DNA from: Rhodospirillales bacterium
GTDB taxonomy: Bacteria > Pseudomonadota > Alphaproteobacteria > Micavibrionales > Micavibrionaceae
Direction: 5' to 3'
Assembly (NCBI GenBank): GCA_020638155.1
Contig: JACKJB010000001.1
Coordinates: 558,001-622,000 of the forward strand
Length of the DNA: 64,000 bases
Numbering within the stretch: position 1 is the first letter of the stretch; the number at the start of each line of letters is the position of its first letter. The position numbers and the translations under genes were made by a program. Below the pieces are notes generated by a model that searched no databases, was not told the origin of the DNA, and saw only the letters and a list, made by a program, of their open reading frames with translations. This document shows positions 43,015 through 52,058 of the stretch, one piece after another.

Positions 43015-44568
43015 ATGAAACTGTTTAAAGCCATGGCGACGGTCGCAGGTTTGACGGGACTATCCCGCATCGCCGGATTCGTGCGCGACATCCTGACGGC
43101 CTCTATTTTGGGGGCGGGGCCGGTGGCGGATGCGTTCTTTGTGGCGTTGAAGCTGCCGAACCTGTTTCGCCGCGTGACGGCAGAGGGGGCGTTCAGTGTT
43201 GCCTTTGTCCCGCTCTATAGTGAGGCGCTGGAAAAAGACGGGCGTGAGGATGCCGACCGGTTTGCCAGTAACGCGTTTGCTGTCATGTTATGGGGCTTGT
43301 TAGGACTTACGGCGCTGGCGTTGCTGGCGATGCCGTGGATTATTTATGTGATCGCGCCGGGATTCCAGGAAGACGGCCAGCGCTATGACCTGGCGGTTGA
43401 ACTGTCACGGGTTACATTTCCTTATTTGTTGCTGATGTCCTTAACGGCGCTGATGGGCGGGGTGCTGAACGCGCATGAGCGGTTTGCACCGTTTGCTGCC
43501 GCACCGATCTTTTTTAACCTGTCGCTGATCGTGGCGTTGCTGCTGGCGGGGGGATTTGAAACGCCGGGCCATGCGATGGCCTGGGGGGTGCTGGCAGCGG
43601 GATTTGTCCAGTTTGCTTTGTTGTTTGTGTTTATTCGGCGGCACAAAGTGGCCCTGCGGCTTGTCAAACCGCAATTGACGGGCAGGATCAGGCGGCTATT
43701 CAAGCTGATGGGGCCGGGTGTGATCGGGGCCGGGGTGATGCATGTGAACTTGCTGGCCGACCTGATTATCGCTTCGTTTCTGGCGACGGGCTCGATTTCT
43801 TACCTGTATTATGCCGACCGGCTGAACCAGTTACCGCTGGGGATGGTTGGGATTGCCGTGGGGACGGCGTTGCTGCCGCTGTTATCCAAGGCAATTGCCG
43901 GGGGGGATATGCGCGAAGCCAATCACCTGTTCAACCGGGCGCTGGAAGTTTGCATGTTGCTGGCGCTGCCGGCGGCAGTCGGGCTGTTTACCGCATCACT
44001 ACCGATTATCGTGACTTTGTTCCAGCACGGGGCGTTTAGCTTTGAAGATGCCGGGATGACAACGGCGGTGCTCTGTGCCTATGCGTTGGGGATGCCCGCT
44101 TATATCGCTGTGAAGGTGTATTCCACGGCTTACTGGTCGCGGCAGGATACGCTGACCCCGGTGAAGGCATCGGTGGCATCGACGCTGTTTAATATCGGGA
44201 TCAGCCTTTACCTGGTGATGATTGCCAATGTCGGCGTTGTCGGGATTGCCGTGGGGACGGCGATGGCAGGGTGGCTGCAGATTGCCTTGCTTGCCTGGGG
44301 GCTTAAGGGGCAGGATGTTGCGCGGCTGGATGAACGATTTAAAAAGAGTTTCTTGAAAATTGTCGGCGCCTGCGCAATATTGGCGGCCTATTTGATCCTG
44401 ATGAAAGGCCCGCTGCGGGGGATATATGTTCACAATGATGCCTTGTACCCACAGATTCTGGCGCTGGTGGCCCTGATTGGCGGGGGCATTATCATCTATG
44501 GTTTGGCCGTGACCTTCAGCGGCGTTATAAAAATTCACGATATCAAACGACTTTTGAAAAGAGATTAG
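43015..44568 (+). CDS. murJ: Lipid II flippase MurJ
   Basis: Flips lipid II across the inner membrane for peptidoglycan synthesis. 517 residues from the ATG at 43015 (a GTG at 43006 is possible). The start LTGLSRIAGFVRDILTASILG, followed by DAFFVALKLPNLFRRV, is the MurJ/MVF signature, with about 14 membrane segments to the C-terminus. Three nt separate it from trpS. Confidence 0.95.
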   Translation: MKLFKAMATVAGLTGLSRIAGFVRDILTASILGAGPVADAFFVALKLPNLFRRVTAEGAFSVAFVPLYSEALEKDGREDADRFASNAFAVMLWGLLGLTALALLAMPWIIYVIAPGFQEDGQRYDLAVELSRVTFPYLLLMSLTALMGGVLNAHERFAPFAAAPIFFNLSLIVALLLAGGFETPGHAMAWGVLAAGFVQFALLFVFIRRHKVALRLVKPQLTGRIRRLFKLMGPGVIGAGVMHVNLLADLIIASFLATGSISYLYYADRLNQLPLGMVGIAVGTALLPLLSKAIAGGDMREANHLFNRALEVCMLLALPAAVGLFTASLPIIVTLFQHGAFSFEDAGMTTAVLCAYALGMPAYIAVKVYSTAYWSRQDTLTPVKASVASTLFNIGISLYLVMIANVGVVGIAVGTAMAGWLQIALLAWGLKGQDVARLDERFKKSFLKIVGACAILAAYLILMKGPLRGIYVHNDALYPQILALVALIGGGIIIYGLAVTFSGVIKIHDIKRLLKRD

Positions 44569-44571
44569 ACA

Positions 44572-45576
44572 ATGACAACGAAACGTATTCTGTCATGTAT
44601 GCAGCCAACATCGCATTTGCACCTGGGGAACTATCTTGGGGCGCTTAAAAACTGGGTGAAGCTGCAGGATGAAGGCGGTGAATGTTTTTACGGGGTGGTT
44701 GACCTGCATGCGATTACCCAGCCCTATGATAATGACACGCTGGCTGAGGCAACGCGCGAGATTGCCGCAGCTTACATTGCCGGCGGCGTCGATCCGGAGA
44801 AATCGGCGCTGTTCGTGCAATCTGCAATACCGGGACATTCGCAGCTGATGTGGCTGCTGGCGACGATGACCCAGATGGGTAAGCTTGAACGGATGACGCA
44901 GTTCAAGGATAAGGCCGGGAAGCATAAAGAGCGCGCCGGGCTGGGGCTGTTTGCCTATCCGGTGCTGATGGCGGCGGATATCCTGCTGTATAAGGCAACC
45001 CATGTTCCTGTGGGGGATGACCAGAAGCAGCATCTGGAACTCGCGCGGGATGTCGCGGCGACGTTTAACACAAGGTATAACCGGAACTTCTTCATCCAGC
45101 CCGAGCCCGTGATTATGGGCGATGCCACGCGGGTGATGTCGTTGCGGGACGGGACGCAGAAGATGAGCAAGTCTGCGGAATCCGACATGAGCCGGATTAA
45201 CCTGACCGACGATGCCGATATGATTGCCAAGAAGATCCGCAAAGCCAAGACCGACCCGGAGCCGTTGCCGGAAACATTCAAGGAACTGGAAGAGCGCCCG
45301 GAAGCGCTGAACCTGGTAACGATCTATGCCGCGCTGGCCGATAAGAAGAAAGAGCGTGTCCTGCGGGAATTCGCCGGGAAGCAGTTCTCTGAATTCAAGC
45401 CGGCTCTGGTTGATATAGCGGTGGAACACCTGGCGCCGATTACGCAGCGCATGAATGAGCTGCTGAAAGACAAGGCCGAGATTGACCGTATCCTGCAAAG
45501 CGGGGCGGAGCAGGCCAGGGAAGTTGCCGATCCGGTGATTGAAGAAACCATGGACATTATGGGCTTCTGGCGCTGA
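44572..45576 (+). CDS. trpS: Tryptophan-tRNA ligase
   Basis: Class I synthetase, 334 residues. The HIGH-like motif is in QPTSHLHLGNYLGAL, VGDDQKQHLELARDVA binds the substrate, and the KMSKS loop is QKMSKSAESDMSRI. Second gene of a murJ-trpS operon. A sigma70-type promoter follows for the next genes. Confidence 0.97.
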   Translation: MTTKRILSCMQPTSHLHLGNYLGALKNWVKLQDEGGECFYGVVDLHAITQPYDNDTLAEATREIAAAYIAGGVDPEKSALFVQSAIPGHSQLMWLLATMTQMGKLERMTQFKDKAGKHKERAGLGLFAYPVLMAADILLYKATHVPVGDDQKQHLELARDVAATFNTRYNRNFFIQPEPVIMGDATRVMSLRDGTQKMSKSAESDMSRINLTDDADMIAKKIRKAKTDPEPLPETFKELEERPEALNLVTIYAALADKKKERVLREFAGKQFSEFKPALVDIAVEHLAPITQRMNELLKDKAEIDRILQSGAEQAREVADPVIEETMDIMGFWR

Positions 45577-45580
45577 GTAT

Positions 45581-45609
45581 TTGACATACTGAATTTTAAA
45601 GTGCTAAAT
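45581..45609 (+). promoter_or_regulatory. Sigma70-type promoter
   Basis: TTGACA (45581-45586), 17-nt spacer, CTAAAT (45604-45609). Perfect -35 and fair -10, located just after trpS and about 35 bp before the next start. Confidence 0.55.
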
Positions 45610-45643
45610 CCTGATCTTTGATTATTGTCATAAGGTTCAGGGG

Positions 45644-45922
45644 ATGGGCGTTTATATAGAAATCGGGACAGAAGAGAATTCTAAAACAATTTTGGTCCAA
45701 ACGTTTGAGCGCGCTTTAAAACGGCATGGCGGCGAAGACGGGCATGTGCGGATCAATTGGGATCGGGATACCAGTACTTACATTGATCTGCCGTTTTCTT
45801 ATGAGGATTTTAAGCGGCTGTTTTCACGAGCGGTTTCCAATAATGAAGCCATTGATATGCGTAAAGAAAACTGGCCTGTGCTAAAAAGTCATTTGAATGG
45901 TGGCTTGTGGTTTAAAGGATAA
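45644..45922 (+). CDS. Hypothetical protein
   Basis: 92 residues, no signal peptide or membrane segment; starts MGVYIEIGTEENSKTILV. A mixed alpha/beta pattern with DLPFSYEDFKRLFSRAV. Not recognised. AGGGG precedes the ATG closely. It forms a pair with the next gene (17 nt gap) behind the promoter at 45581. Confidence 0.6.
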   Translation: MGVYIEIGTEENSKTILVQTFERALKRHGGEDGHVRINWDRDTSTYIDLPFSYEDFKRLFSRAVSNNEAIDMRKENWPVLKSHLNGGLWFKG

Positions 45923-45939
45923 ATATCAGGGGTTTAAGA

Positions 45940-46386
45940 ATGAGTGCAAGTCAATCAGAACAGAATGTTAAAACCAGTCCGGTTTTAAAAGTGTTGTCTG
46001 GGGCGGCGGCTGGTGTATCGGCAATAGCCGGGTTATTCAATGTTGTTAGTGGTTCTATGGGTGTTGCCGTGCACGAAGCCATATTTGCGGCCGGGTTTGG
46101 TTATCAGTACCTGGCACACCAACGTGATATTGACAAAATCGGCTTTACCAAAAATTCAGCGATTGGGCATGGACTATTGTCTGTGGCGTTTGGAGCCGCG
46201 GCCTTTATGCCTTCACCGAATATTCCTTGGTATTTTGATGCGACAATTAGTGGGCTGACTTTTGTTTCGGCAGTGGTGTCAGCCGAAAATTACCGCAGGT
46301 TGACAACGCAGCCGCAACCAGAGGATCAGGATACAGGGCAAAAGCAGGATGCCCCAGTTAAATCTGACAAATTTGATATTCGCTAA
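45940..46386 (+). CDS. Hypothetical inner-membrane protein
   Basis: 148 residues with several hydrophobic stretches (LSGAAAGVSAIAGLFNVVSG, VHEAIFAAGFGYQYLA, GLLSVAFGAAAFM, TISGLTFVSAVVSA) and a hydrophilic C-terminal tail rich in Gln/Asp/Lys. Probably four membrane segments. Not recognised. Followed after 16 nt by nadE. Confidence 0.6.
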   Translation: MSASQSEQNVKTSPVLKVLSGAAAGVSAIAGLFNVVSGSMGVAVHEAIFAAGFGYQYLAHQRDIDKIGFTKNSAIGHGLLSVAFGAAAFMPSPNIPWYFDATISGLTFVSAVVSAENYRRLTTQPQPEDQDTGQKQDAPVKSDKFDIR

Positions 46387-46402
46387 TAAGGGATAGACAT
46401 TT

Positions 46403-48142
46403 ATGGCTCAGGATTTCCTTAAGATCGTCTCGGCGCAGATCAATACCAGCGTGAATAATTTCCAGCGCAACTATCAGAAAATTCAGGACGCCTATCTCAT
46501 GGCGCGGGCGCAAGGGGCGGACCTTGTCGTGTTTCCTGAATTGACGATTACCGGTTACCCGCTGGAAGATTCTGTGCGGCAGCCGGATATCCTTGAACAG
46601 TCCCAGGCGGTGCTGGCGAAGCTTAAAGAGATGACGAAGCAGGGGGATCCAGCGATCCTTGTGGGGCTGCCGCAACGGATGGAAGGCGGGCGGCTGTTTA
46701 ATACGGCGGTATTGCTGCATAAAGGCGTTGAAAAGGGGATGGTGCGTAAAATAGCCCTGCCAAACTACGATGTCTTTGACGAGAAGCGGAATTACCAGGC
46801 CGGGGGTGAAACCGCGCCGCTCAGCTTCAAGGGGCATAAGCTCGGGGTTTTGATTTGCGAGGATATCTGGACGCCGGATGTGGCGGCGCAGTTAAAGCGT
46901 CAGGATGCCGAAGTCCTGATTGCCATGAACGCCTCACCGTTCCAGATGGGGAAACTGGATACAAGATTGCATGATGTCGTTGGCAAGCGGGTGCAGGAAA
47001 CCGGTTTGGCGACTTTGTATGTAAACCAGGTCGGCGGGCAGGACGAGGTCGTCTTTGACGGGGCTTCCTTTGCCATGAACCCGGATAAGACCGTACCTTT
47101 CCTTAGCCGGTCTTTCAGTGAGCAAATCGATATGGTCGTTTTGAAATGCGGCGCGCGTGAGCCCGCCCGGTTCGCCCCGGCATTCAGGGCTCATATTCCC
47201 AATGTTAATAACCGCGATGAGATGCTGGAACAGGTCTGGAATGCGCTGGTGCTTGGGGTGCGCGATTATTTTGATAAAGAAGGCTTCTCTCAGGCTATTC
47301 TCGGGATGTCCGGCGGGATTGACTCTGCCGTGGTGGCGGCGTTGGCTGTCGATGCGCTGGGGCCGGAGAATGTCAGCCTTTACCGCCTGCCATCCCGCTT
47401 TACATCGCAGATGAGCAATGATGATGCCGGGGAAGCGGCAAAGTTGATGGGATGCCGGATTGATACGCTGCCGATCGCTGATATGCATCAGGCCGTGCGT
47501 TCGACATTGCAAAAACGTTTTGATGCGGCCTTACAGGAAGGGCGCGGTCATAATGTGCAGGTCAGTGATGAGAACATTCAGTCCCGCTTGCGCGGGCTGG
47601 CGCTGATGACGCTTAGTAACCTGGGTGAGGGATTGTTGCTAACAACCGGGAATAAATCGGAAATCAGTGTCGGTTACTATACGCTTTATGGAGACTCTAC
47701 TGGCGGTTTTGCTCCGATACGTGACGTATATAAAACCATGGTTTATGAGCTTGCTGCCTGGCGTAACGCGTTTAAGCCTGCCGGTGCGCTGGGGCCTGAC
47801 GGGCCGGTGATGCCACGGAATATCATTACGCGTCCGCCTTCCGCGGAACTGGCAGAGGATCAGAAAGACACGGACTCTTTGCCGCCATACGATATTCTCG
47901 ATCCGATCCTGCAGGCGTTTATCGAAGAAGACCTCTCTCTGGCTGAGATTGCCGAGCAGACCGGGCAGCCGCAGGCGCTGGTTGAACGGATTGCCCATCT
48001 GGTCGGGAATGCTGAGTTCAAGCGGCGGCAGGCACCGCTGGGGCCGAAGATTTCACCGCGTTCTTTTGGGAAAGGGTGGCGCCAGCCTTTGGCGCAGCCA
48101 ACCTTGCCGGAAGCGCTCAAGCCGTTAGATCCGGAACTTTAA
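46403..48142 (+). CDS. nadE: Glutamine-dependent NAD+ synthetase
   Basis: Last step of NAD synthesis. 579 residues: an N-terminal nitrilase-type glutaminase (Glu in VVFPELTITGYPLEDS, nucleophile Cys in GVLICEDIWTPDVA) fused to the NAD synthase domain (PP-loop ILGMSGGIDSAVVAAL, about residues 299-314; TGNKSEISVGYYTLYGD). Length and order match two-domain bacterial NadE. Confidence 0.96.
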   Translation: MAQDFLKIVSAQINTSVNNFQRNYQKIQDAYLMARAQGADLVVFPELTITGYPLEDSVRQPDILEQSQAVLAKLKEMTKQGDPAILVGLPQRMEGGRLFNTAVLLHKGVEKGMVRKIALPNYDVFDEKRNYQAGGETAPLSFKGHKLGVLICEDIWTPDVAAQLKRQDAEVLIAMNASPFQMGKLDTRLHDVVGKRVQETGLATLYVNQVGGQDEVVFDGASFAMNPDKTVPFLSRSFSEQIDMVVLKCGAREPARFAPAFRAHIPNVNNRDEMLEQVWNALVLGVRDYFDKEGFSQAILGMSGGIDSAVVAALAVDALGPENVSLYRLPSRFTSQMSNDDAGEAAKLMGCRIDTLPIADMHQAVRSTLQKRFDAALQEGRGHNVQVSDENIQSRLRGLALMTLSNLGEGLLLTTGNKSEISVGYYTLYGDSTGGFAPIRDVYKTMVYELAAWRNAFKPAGALGPDGPVMPRNIITRPPSAELAEDQKDTDSLPPYDILDPILQAFIEEDLSLAEIAEQTGQPQALVERIAHLVGNAEFKRRQAPLGPKISPRSFGKGWRQPLAQPTLPEALKPLDPEL

Positions 48143-48249
48143 TTTGTCCACAGGCGTTTACGCCTCATAACAATACGTTAACTTGTTGTTTGCTTTTTGC
48201 TGCCAAGATGGCACAATAGAGATGTAAACAAGTCCTGTTGGTGTTCACC

Positions 48250-48909
48250 ATGCGATATTTACTTTTAACCGTTCTGACCATTGTTGCCGCCGCTTCTGCG
48301 AGTCTTCCGGCCCGTGCCGATTATGCGGTGTGGCAGGATTCCGATACCGGCGTATCGATGAGCTGGCCGGATACATGGAAGCGGGTCAGCAATGCCGACC
48401 CTAACGATGTGGTGACCATTATGCCGCCTTCGGGCCGGGCACATGCGGCCTGCCGGATGCGCGCCAATACGGATATGCGCTATGCGGTTTACCCGCGCAA
48501 ATATGCGTCTTCGATCCAGCGGGTCGGGTACAGTCTTGATTTCTGGAACCAGTACCTGGCGGAATATGACGATTACAATATCGAAAAAATGCAGGATGGC
48601 GCCGGGCTTGGCCGCGGGTTTGCCGGTTACGTGATCGCGAATTACACCAGTGCCGTGCAGGGACCTGAAATGCAGCGCCGGGCGATCATCTTTGCCGCGA
48701 ATTACGGGGATCGCCTGTTTGTTCTTGAATGCTCTGCCCACAAAGATGCGTTTGCGCAGTGGAAAGGGCTGTTCATGAGTGTTGTTGGCTCCGTCGATTT
48801 CAAAAAAGCCGATCATGAAATTCGCTCCGGCCATTACGAGCATAATTTTATGCATGATGGCCGCCTGACGTTCGAGAGCACCGAAGGTCCGGGCAGAATC
48901 GTTTATTGA
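48250..48909 (+). CDS. Exported hypothetical protein
   Basis: 219 residues from the ATG at 48250. Signal peptide MRYLLLTVLTIVAAASASLPARA. The mature part has SDTGVSMSWPDTWKRVSNAD, typical of small periplasmic PsbP/MogR-like folds, and two cysteines (ACRMRA and LECSAH). Function unknown. The start has no clear ribosome site; TTG at 48238 is less likely. Confidence 0.6.
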   Translation: MRYLLLTVLTIVAAASASLPARADYAVWQDSDTGVSMSWPDTWKRVSNADPNDVVTIMPPSGRAHAACRMRANTDMRYAVYPRKYASSIQRVGYSLDFWNQYLAEYDDYNIEKMQDGAGLGRGFAGYVIANYTSAVQGPEMQRRAIIFAANYGDRLFVLECSAHKDAFAQWKGLFMSVVGSVDFKKADHEIRSGHYEHNFMHDGRLTFESTEGPGRIVY

Positions 48910-48942
48910 AGATATTACCTTTAAAGGCACCGGTGCATAACT

Positions 48943-49057
48943 ATAGATAATTCTCCTGCTTCCCCCGTGAAAACGGGGGTCTGGAGGCTCAATCCACGAG
49001 ATTCCCGCTTTCGCGGGAAACGCAGGTAAGGGAAGTTTTCTCGAGGAAGCTATCTAT
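48943..49057. repeat. Branched palindromic element
   Basis: Outer arms ATAGATA (48943-48949) and TATCTAT (49051-49057), then CCTGC/GCAGG, enclosing two hairpins: CCCCCGT-gaaa-ACGGGGG (48962-48979) and TTCCCGC-tttc-GCGGGAA (49002-49019). A three-way junction with tetraloops. Confidence 0.65.
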
Positions 49058-49129
49058 GTTAGCGCAGCAAACCCCCTTTAAAACACGTATCCCTTTGACG
49101 TATGTGCACTTTTTGCGGCTCGAAATATT

Positions 49130-49205
49130 TGTCATCCCGAGCGCAGCCGAGGGATCTTCGTAATAAGACAGCGGGTAAGATCCCTCGGCTGCGCTCGGGA
49201 TGACA
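49130..49205. repeat. Perfect 29-bp inverted repeat (family D, GTCATCCCGAGCGCAGCC)
   Basis: Left arm 49130-49158, begins TGTCATCCCGAGCGCAGCCG; right arm 49177-49205 is its exact reverse complement; 18-nt loop. A relative starting CGTCATTTCGAGGCGAAGCC lies near 19555. Confidence 0.85.
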
Positions 49206-49278
49206 TTTTAATATTCCAATATTAGGTTTTCCTAAGACATTTCTTGCATTGCAACAACAGCTTCGGCATTGTAGCTCT

Positions 49279-50190
49279 ATGCAGGTTTATCTCCCTATCG
49301 CAGAAATGGCAGTGTCCGCAGAGTCTATTTTGCTGCTTGGGGCGCTTGTCGGCTTTTTGTCCGGGGTTTTTGGGGTAGGGGGCGGTTTCCTGACAACGCC
49401 TTTCCTGATTTTTATGGGCTTGCCGCCTGCCGTTGCCGTGGGGACGCAGGCCAGCCAGCTTGTCGCCGCCAGCTTTTCCGGCGTTCTGGGCCACTGGAAG
49501 CGCGGTAACGTCGATGTGAAGCTGGGGACTGTGATGATGGGGGGCAGTATGGTCGGCTCCATTATCGGGGTTATGGTTTTCCGGTTGCTGCAGCATATCG
49601 GCCAGATCGATCTGGCCATCCCGATCCTTTATGTCGGCCTGCTGGGAACGATGGGGATCATGATGCTGGTCGAAAGCATTACGGCGGCGATGAAAAAAGG
49701 CGGGGAGGAGAAAGAGCGCTCCCGGCTTTATCACCATCCGTTATTGCTGGCGCTGCCGTACAAGATGCGTTTTCCACAATCGAAGATTTATGTCAGTGTG
49801 CTTGTCCCCGGCGGGATCGGGTTCCTGGGCGGTTTGCTTGTCTCGATTATGGGGATCGGCGGGGGATTCCTGCTGGTGCCGGCGATGATCTATATCCTCG
49901 GGATGCCGACGATGCTGGTTGCCGGGACCTCGCTGTTCCAGATTTTATTTACCACGATGTTCGCGACGATCATGCATGCGTTTGCCAGCCATACGGTTGA
50001 TCTTGTGCTGGCGGGGTTGCTGATTGTCAGTGGGGTGATCGGGGTACAGTTCGGTGTGCGTATGACGCGAAAAATCAAAGGGGTGTATGCCCGGATATTC
50101 CTGTCGTTGCTGTTGCTGCTGGTCAGCATTGAGCTGGCCGGGGAACTGGTGATTAAGCCGGTTGATATATACACGACAGAGGTGCGGTGA
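49279..50190 (+). CDS. TauE/SafE family permease
   Basis: 303 residues from the ATG at 49279. TauE/SafE pattern LVGFLSGVFGVGGGFLTTPFL, repeated in the second half as GGLLVSIMGIGGGFLLVPAM, with 7-8 membrane segments. Sulfite/organosulfonate export or uptake of small anions is the family role; the substrate is not readable. The stop overlaps the next start (TGATG), which couples it to the Alph_Pro_TM gene. Confidence 0.88.
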   Translation: MQVYLPIAEMAVSAESILLLGALVGFLSGVFGVGGGFLTTPFLIFMGLPPAVAVGTQASQLVAASFSGVLGHWKRGNVDVKLGTVMMGGSMVGSIIGVMVFRLLQHIGQIDLAIPILYVGLLGTMGIMMLVESITAAMKKGGEEKERSRLYHHPLLLALPYKMRFPQSKIYVSVLVPGGIGFLGGLLVSIMGIGGGFLLVPAMIYILGMPTMLVAGTSLFQILFTTMFATIMHAFASHTVDLVLAGLLIVSGVIGVQFGVRMTRKIKGVYARIFLSLLLLLVSIELAGELVIKPVDIYTTEVR

Positions 50191-50942
50191 TGCGCCTGCC
50201 GGTACTGATGATAGGACTGTTCGTTCTGACCCTGGCGGCCTTGCCTGCGCTGGCGCAGGTGAATAACGGTGCGCTGACCATCGATCTTGCGGAAAAGAGC
50301 GTTAATATTACCGCGGGGTTTACCGGGGCCAATCTGTCGCTGTTTGGAACGAAGGAACAGGCCGGGGATATCGCGATCGTGATTAAGGGGCCGGAGCGGC
50401 GGATGGTCGTCCGGCGCAAGGACCAGCTTGCCGGGATCTGGATGAACCGCGAAACGGTGGGGTTCCGGAATGTCCCGATTTATTATGATCTGGCGCTAAG
50501 CCAGCAAGCCTCCCGGATTGCGCCGCAGGAAACGCTGCGGAAATACGGGATCGGTCTTGATGCGTTGTCATTCGAGCCTGTGGGGCGCGAAGACCCGGCG
50601 GCGATTGAGCGGTTTCGTGAAGCGCTGGTGCGCAACCGCCAGATCGACGGGTATTTCCCGCTGGAGCCGCGCAATATTGTGTTCCTGAGCGATGATTTTT
50701 TCCGGGCCAATTTTTACATGCCTGCGAATGTGCCGACCGGGGATTATTCGATTAAGACTTATCTTTTACGGAACGGCGAAGTCCAGAGTATCAATGAGAC
50801 GCAGCTGCGGGTAGCGCAGGTCGGCTTTAACGCCCGATTATACCGCTTTGCCCACCTGCATGCCTTCGCCTATGGACTGGCGGCTGTTTTTCTGGCTATG
50901 TTGGCCGGGGGGGCGGCGTGGATGTTCCTGCGCCGGGATTAA
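50190..50942 (+). CDS. Alph_Pro_TM (TIGR02186-type) membrane protein
   Basis: 250 residues. Signal peptide ending LAALPALAQ, a periplasmic domain (VNITAGFTGANLSLFGTKE, IAIVIKGPERRMVVRRK) and a single C-terminal membrane anchor (LHAFAYGLAAVFLAMLAGGAAWMF). Length, layout and the usual pairing with a TauE/SafE gene match the alphaproteobacterial Alph_Pro_TM family (PF09608). Function unknown; probably a partner of the permease. Confidence 0.82.
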   Translation: MRLPVLMIGLFVLTLAALPALAQVNNGALTIDLAEKSVNITAGFTGANLSLFGTKEQAGDIAIVIKGPERRMVVRRKDQLAGIWMNRETVGFRNVPIYYDLALSQQASRIAPQETLRKYGIGLDALSFEPVGREDPAAIERFREALVRNRQIDGYFPLEPRNIVFLSDDFFRANFYMPANVPTGDYSIKTYLLRNGEVQSINETQLRVAQVGFNARLYRFAHLHAFAYGLAAVFLAMLAGGAAWMFLRRD

Positions 50943-50954
50943 GGAGAAACCAAA

Positions 50955-51491
50955 ATGCCTGATCGTGCAAAAAGGGAAGAAGAACTGGCCGAAGGGACAA
51001 AAGAGAACCGCGGCCGCCGTGGCGGCGATGGCGGGGTGTATCTTGTCGTTTCCGATGGTTCCGAAGAGTTCCAGATTGCGCTGCGCTATGCGGCGCGCCG
51101 GGCGGAAACCGCGCGGGCGCATGTCGGTATCCTGCATGTGATTAACGTCGATGATTTCCAGCATTGGGGCAATGTTGAAGCCGTTATGCGTAAAGAGCTG
51201 CGCGAAGGTGCGGAAAAAGAGCTTTGGAATACGGCGAAAGCTGTCAATGACCTGAACGGGCAGCGGCCTGTCCTGTATATGGCCGAAGGCAACCGGACCG
51301 ATGTGATTATCGATACGATTAACGAAGACGATCATATCCGGATGCTGATTTTGGGCGGCGGCACTACAGGCTCCGGACCGGGCCCGCTGGTCCAGCATTT
51401 TACCGGCAAGGGGCTTGCGAAGCTGCGCGTGCCGGTATTGGTCGTGCCGGGCCATATCGAAGCGCAAAATATTGACGGCATCGCCTTATAA
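50955..51491 (+). CDS. Universal stress protein UspA family
   Basis: 178 residues. VYLVVSDGSEEFQIALRYAARRA begins the Usp fold; the ATP-binding-type motif is LILGGGTTGSGPGPLVQHFTGK (split LILGGGTTGSGPG and LVQHFTGK), and the C-terminal VPVLVVPGH is typical. An N-terminal charged extension (REEELAEGTKENRGRRGG) is unusual. It is 12 nt after the Alph_Pro_TM gene, so probably the third gene of that operon. Confidence 0.88.
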   Translation: MPDRAKREEELAEGTKENRGRRGGDGGVYLVVSDGSEEFQIALRYAARRAETARAHVGILHVINVDDFQHWGNVEAVMRKELREGAEKELWNTAKAVNDLNGQRPVLYMAEGNRTDVIIDTINEDDHIRMLILGGGTTGSGPGPLVQHFTGKGLAKLRVPVLVVPGHIEAQNIDGIAL

Positions 51492-51506
51492 CGCTATGTG
51501 AGTTGT

Positions 51507-52055
51507 ATGTTTATCGAATTTGAAGAGACCCCTAATCCGAATACGTTGAAATTCCTGCCGGGGCGCGAAGTGATTGCGCGCGGGACGGCGGAGTTTAAAT
51601 CCGTGGAGGATGCCGGGCAGGCGCCGCTGGCGCAGCGTTTGTTTGATCTGGACGGCGTGACGGGGGTGTTCTTTAGCACCGATTTCGTGTCGGTCAGTAA
51701 GGCGGACGATATCGCCTGGGATGAGTTGAAGCCTGCGGTCCTGACGGCATTGATGGAGCATTTTACCTCCGGCCAGCCTGTGATGACGGCGGAGGTCGCT
51801 GCTGTTGACAGTGAAGACAGCGAGATTGTGCGGCAGATCAAGGAACTGCTTGAAACCCGTGTAAATCCTGCGGTGGCCATGGATGGTGGCAATATTGAGT
51901 TTGTCGATTTCGATGATGGCGTGGTTTACCTGCGGATGGAAGGCGCTTGCGCCGGGTGTCCGAGTTCGACGATGACCTTAAAGCATGGTGTTGAAAACCT
52001 GCTGCGGAAGTTTATTCCCGAGGTTGAGCGGGTCGAACAGGAAATGGGGTACTAA
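51507..52055 (+). CDS. NfuA-type Fe-S cluster carrier (NifU family, HIRIP5-like)
   Basis: 182 residues from the ATG at 51507 (GTG at 51498 is possible). The N-terminal Nfu_N domain starts MFIEFEETPNPNTLKFLPG, and the C-terminal NifU domain has the cluster-binding CAGCPSSTMTLKHGVENLL with C-x-x-C. Delivers Fe-S clusters to apo-proteins. Mitochondrial NFU1-like layout, common in alphaproteobacteria. Confidence 0.93.
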   Translation: MFIEFEETPNPNTLKFLPGREVIARGTAEFKSVEDAGQAPLAQRLFDLDGVTGVFFSTDFVSVSKADDIAWDELKPAVLTALMEHFTSGQPVMTAEVAAVDSEDSEIVRQIKELLETRVNPAVAMDGGNIEFVDFDDGVVYLRMEGACAGCPSSTMTLKHGVENLLRKFIPEVERVEQEMGY

Positions 52056-52058
52056 GCC

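Larger units (their letters stand above)
48910..49278. other. Intergenic stretch with two hairpin elements
   Basis: 369 bases, no ORF. Contains a branched hairpin element (48943-49057) and a perfect 29-bp inverted repeat (49130-49205). Between them is unstructured AT-rich sequence. Confidence 0.6.
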
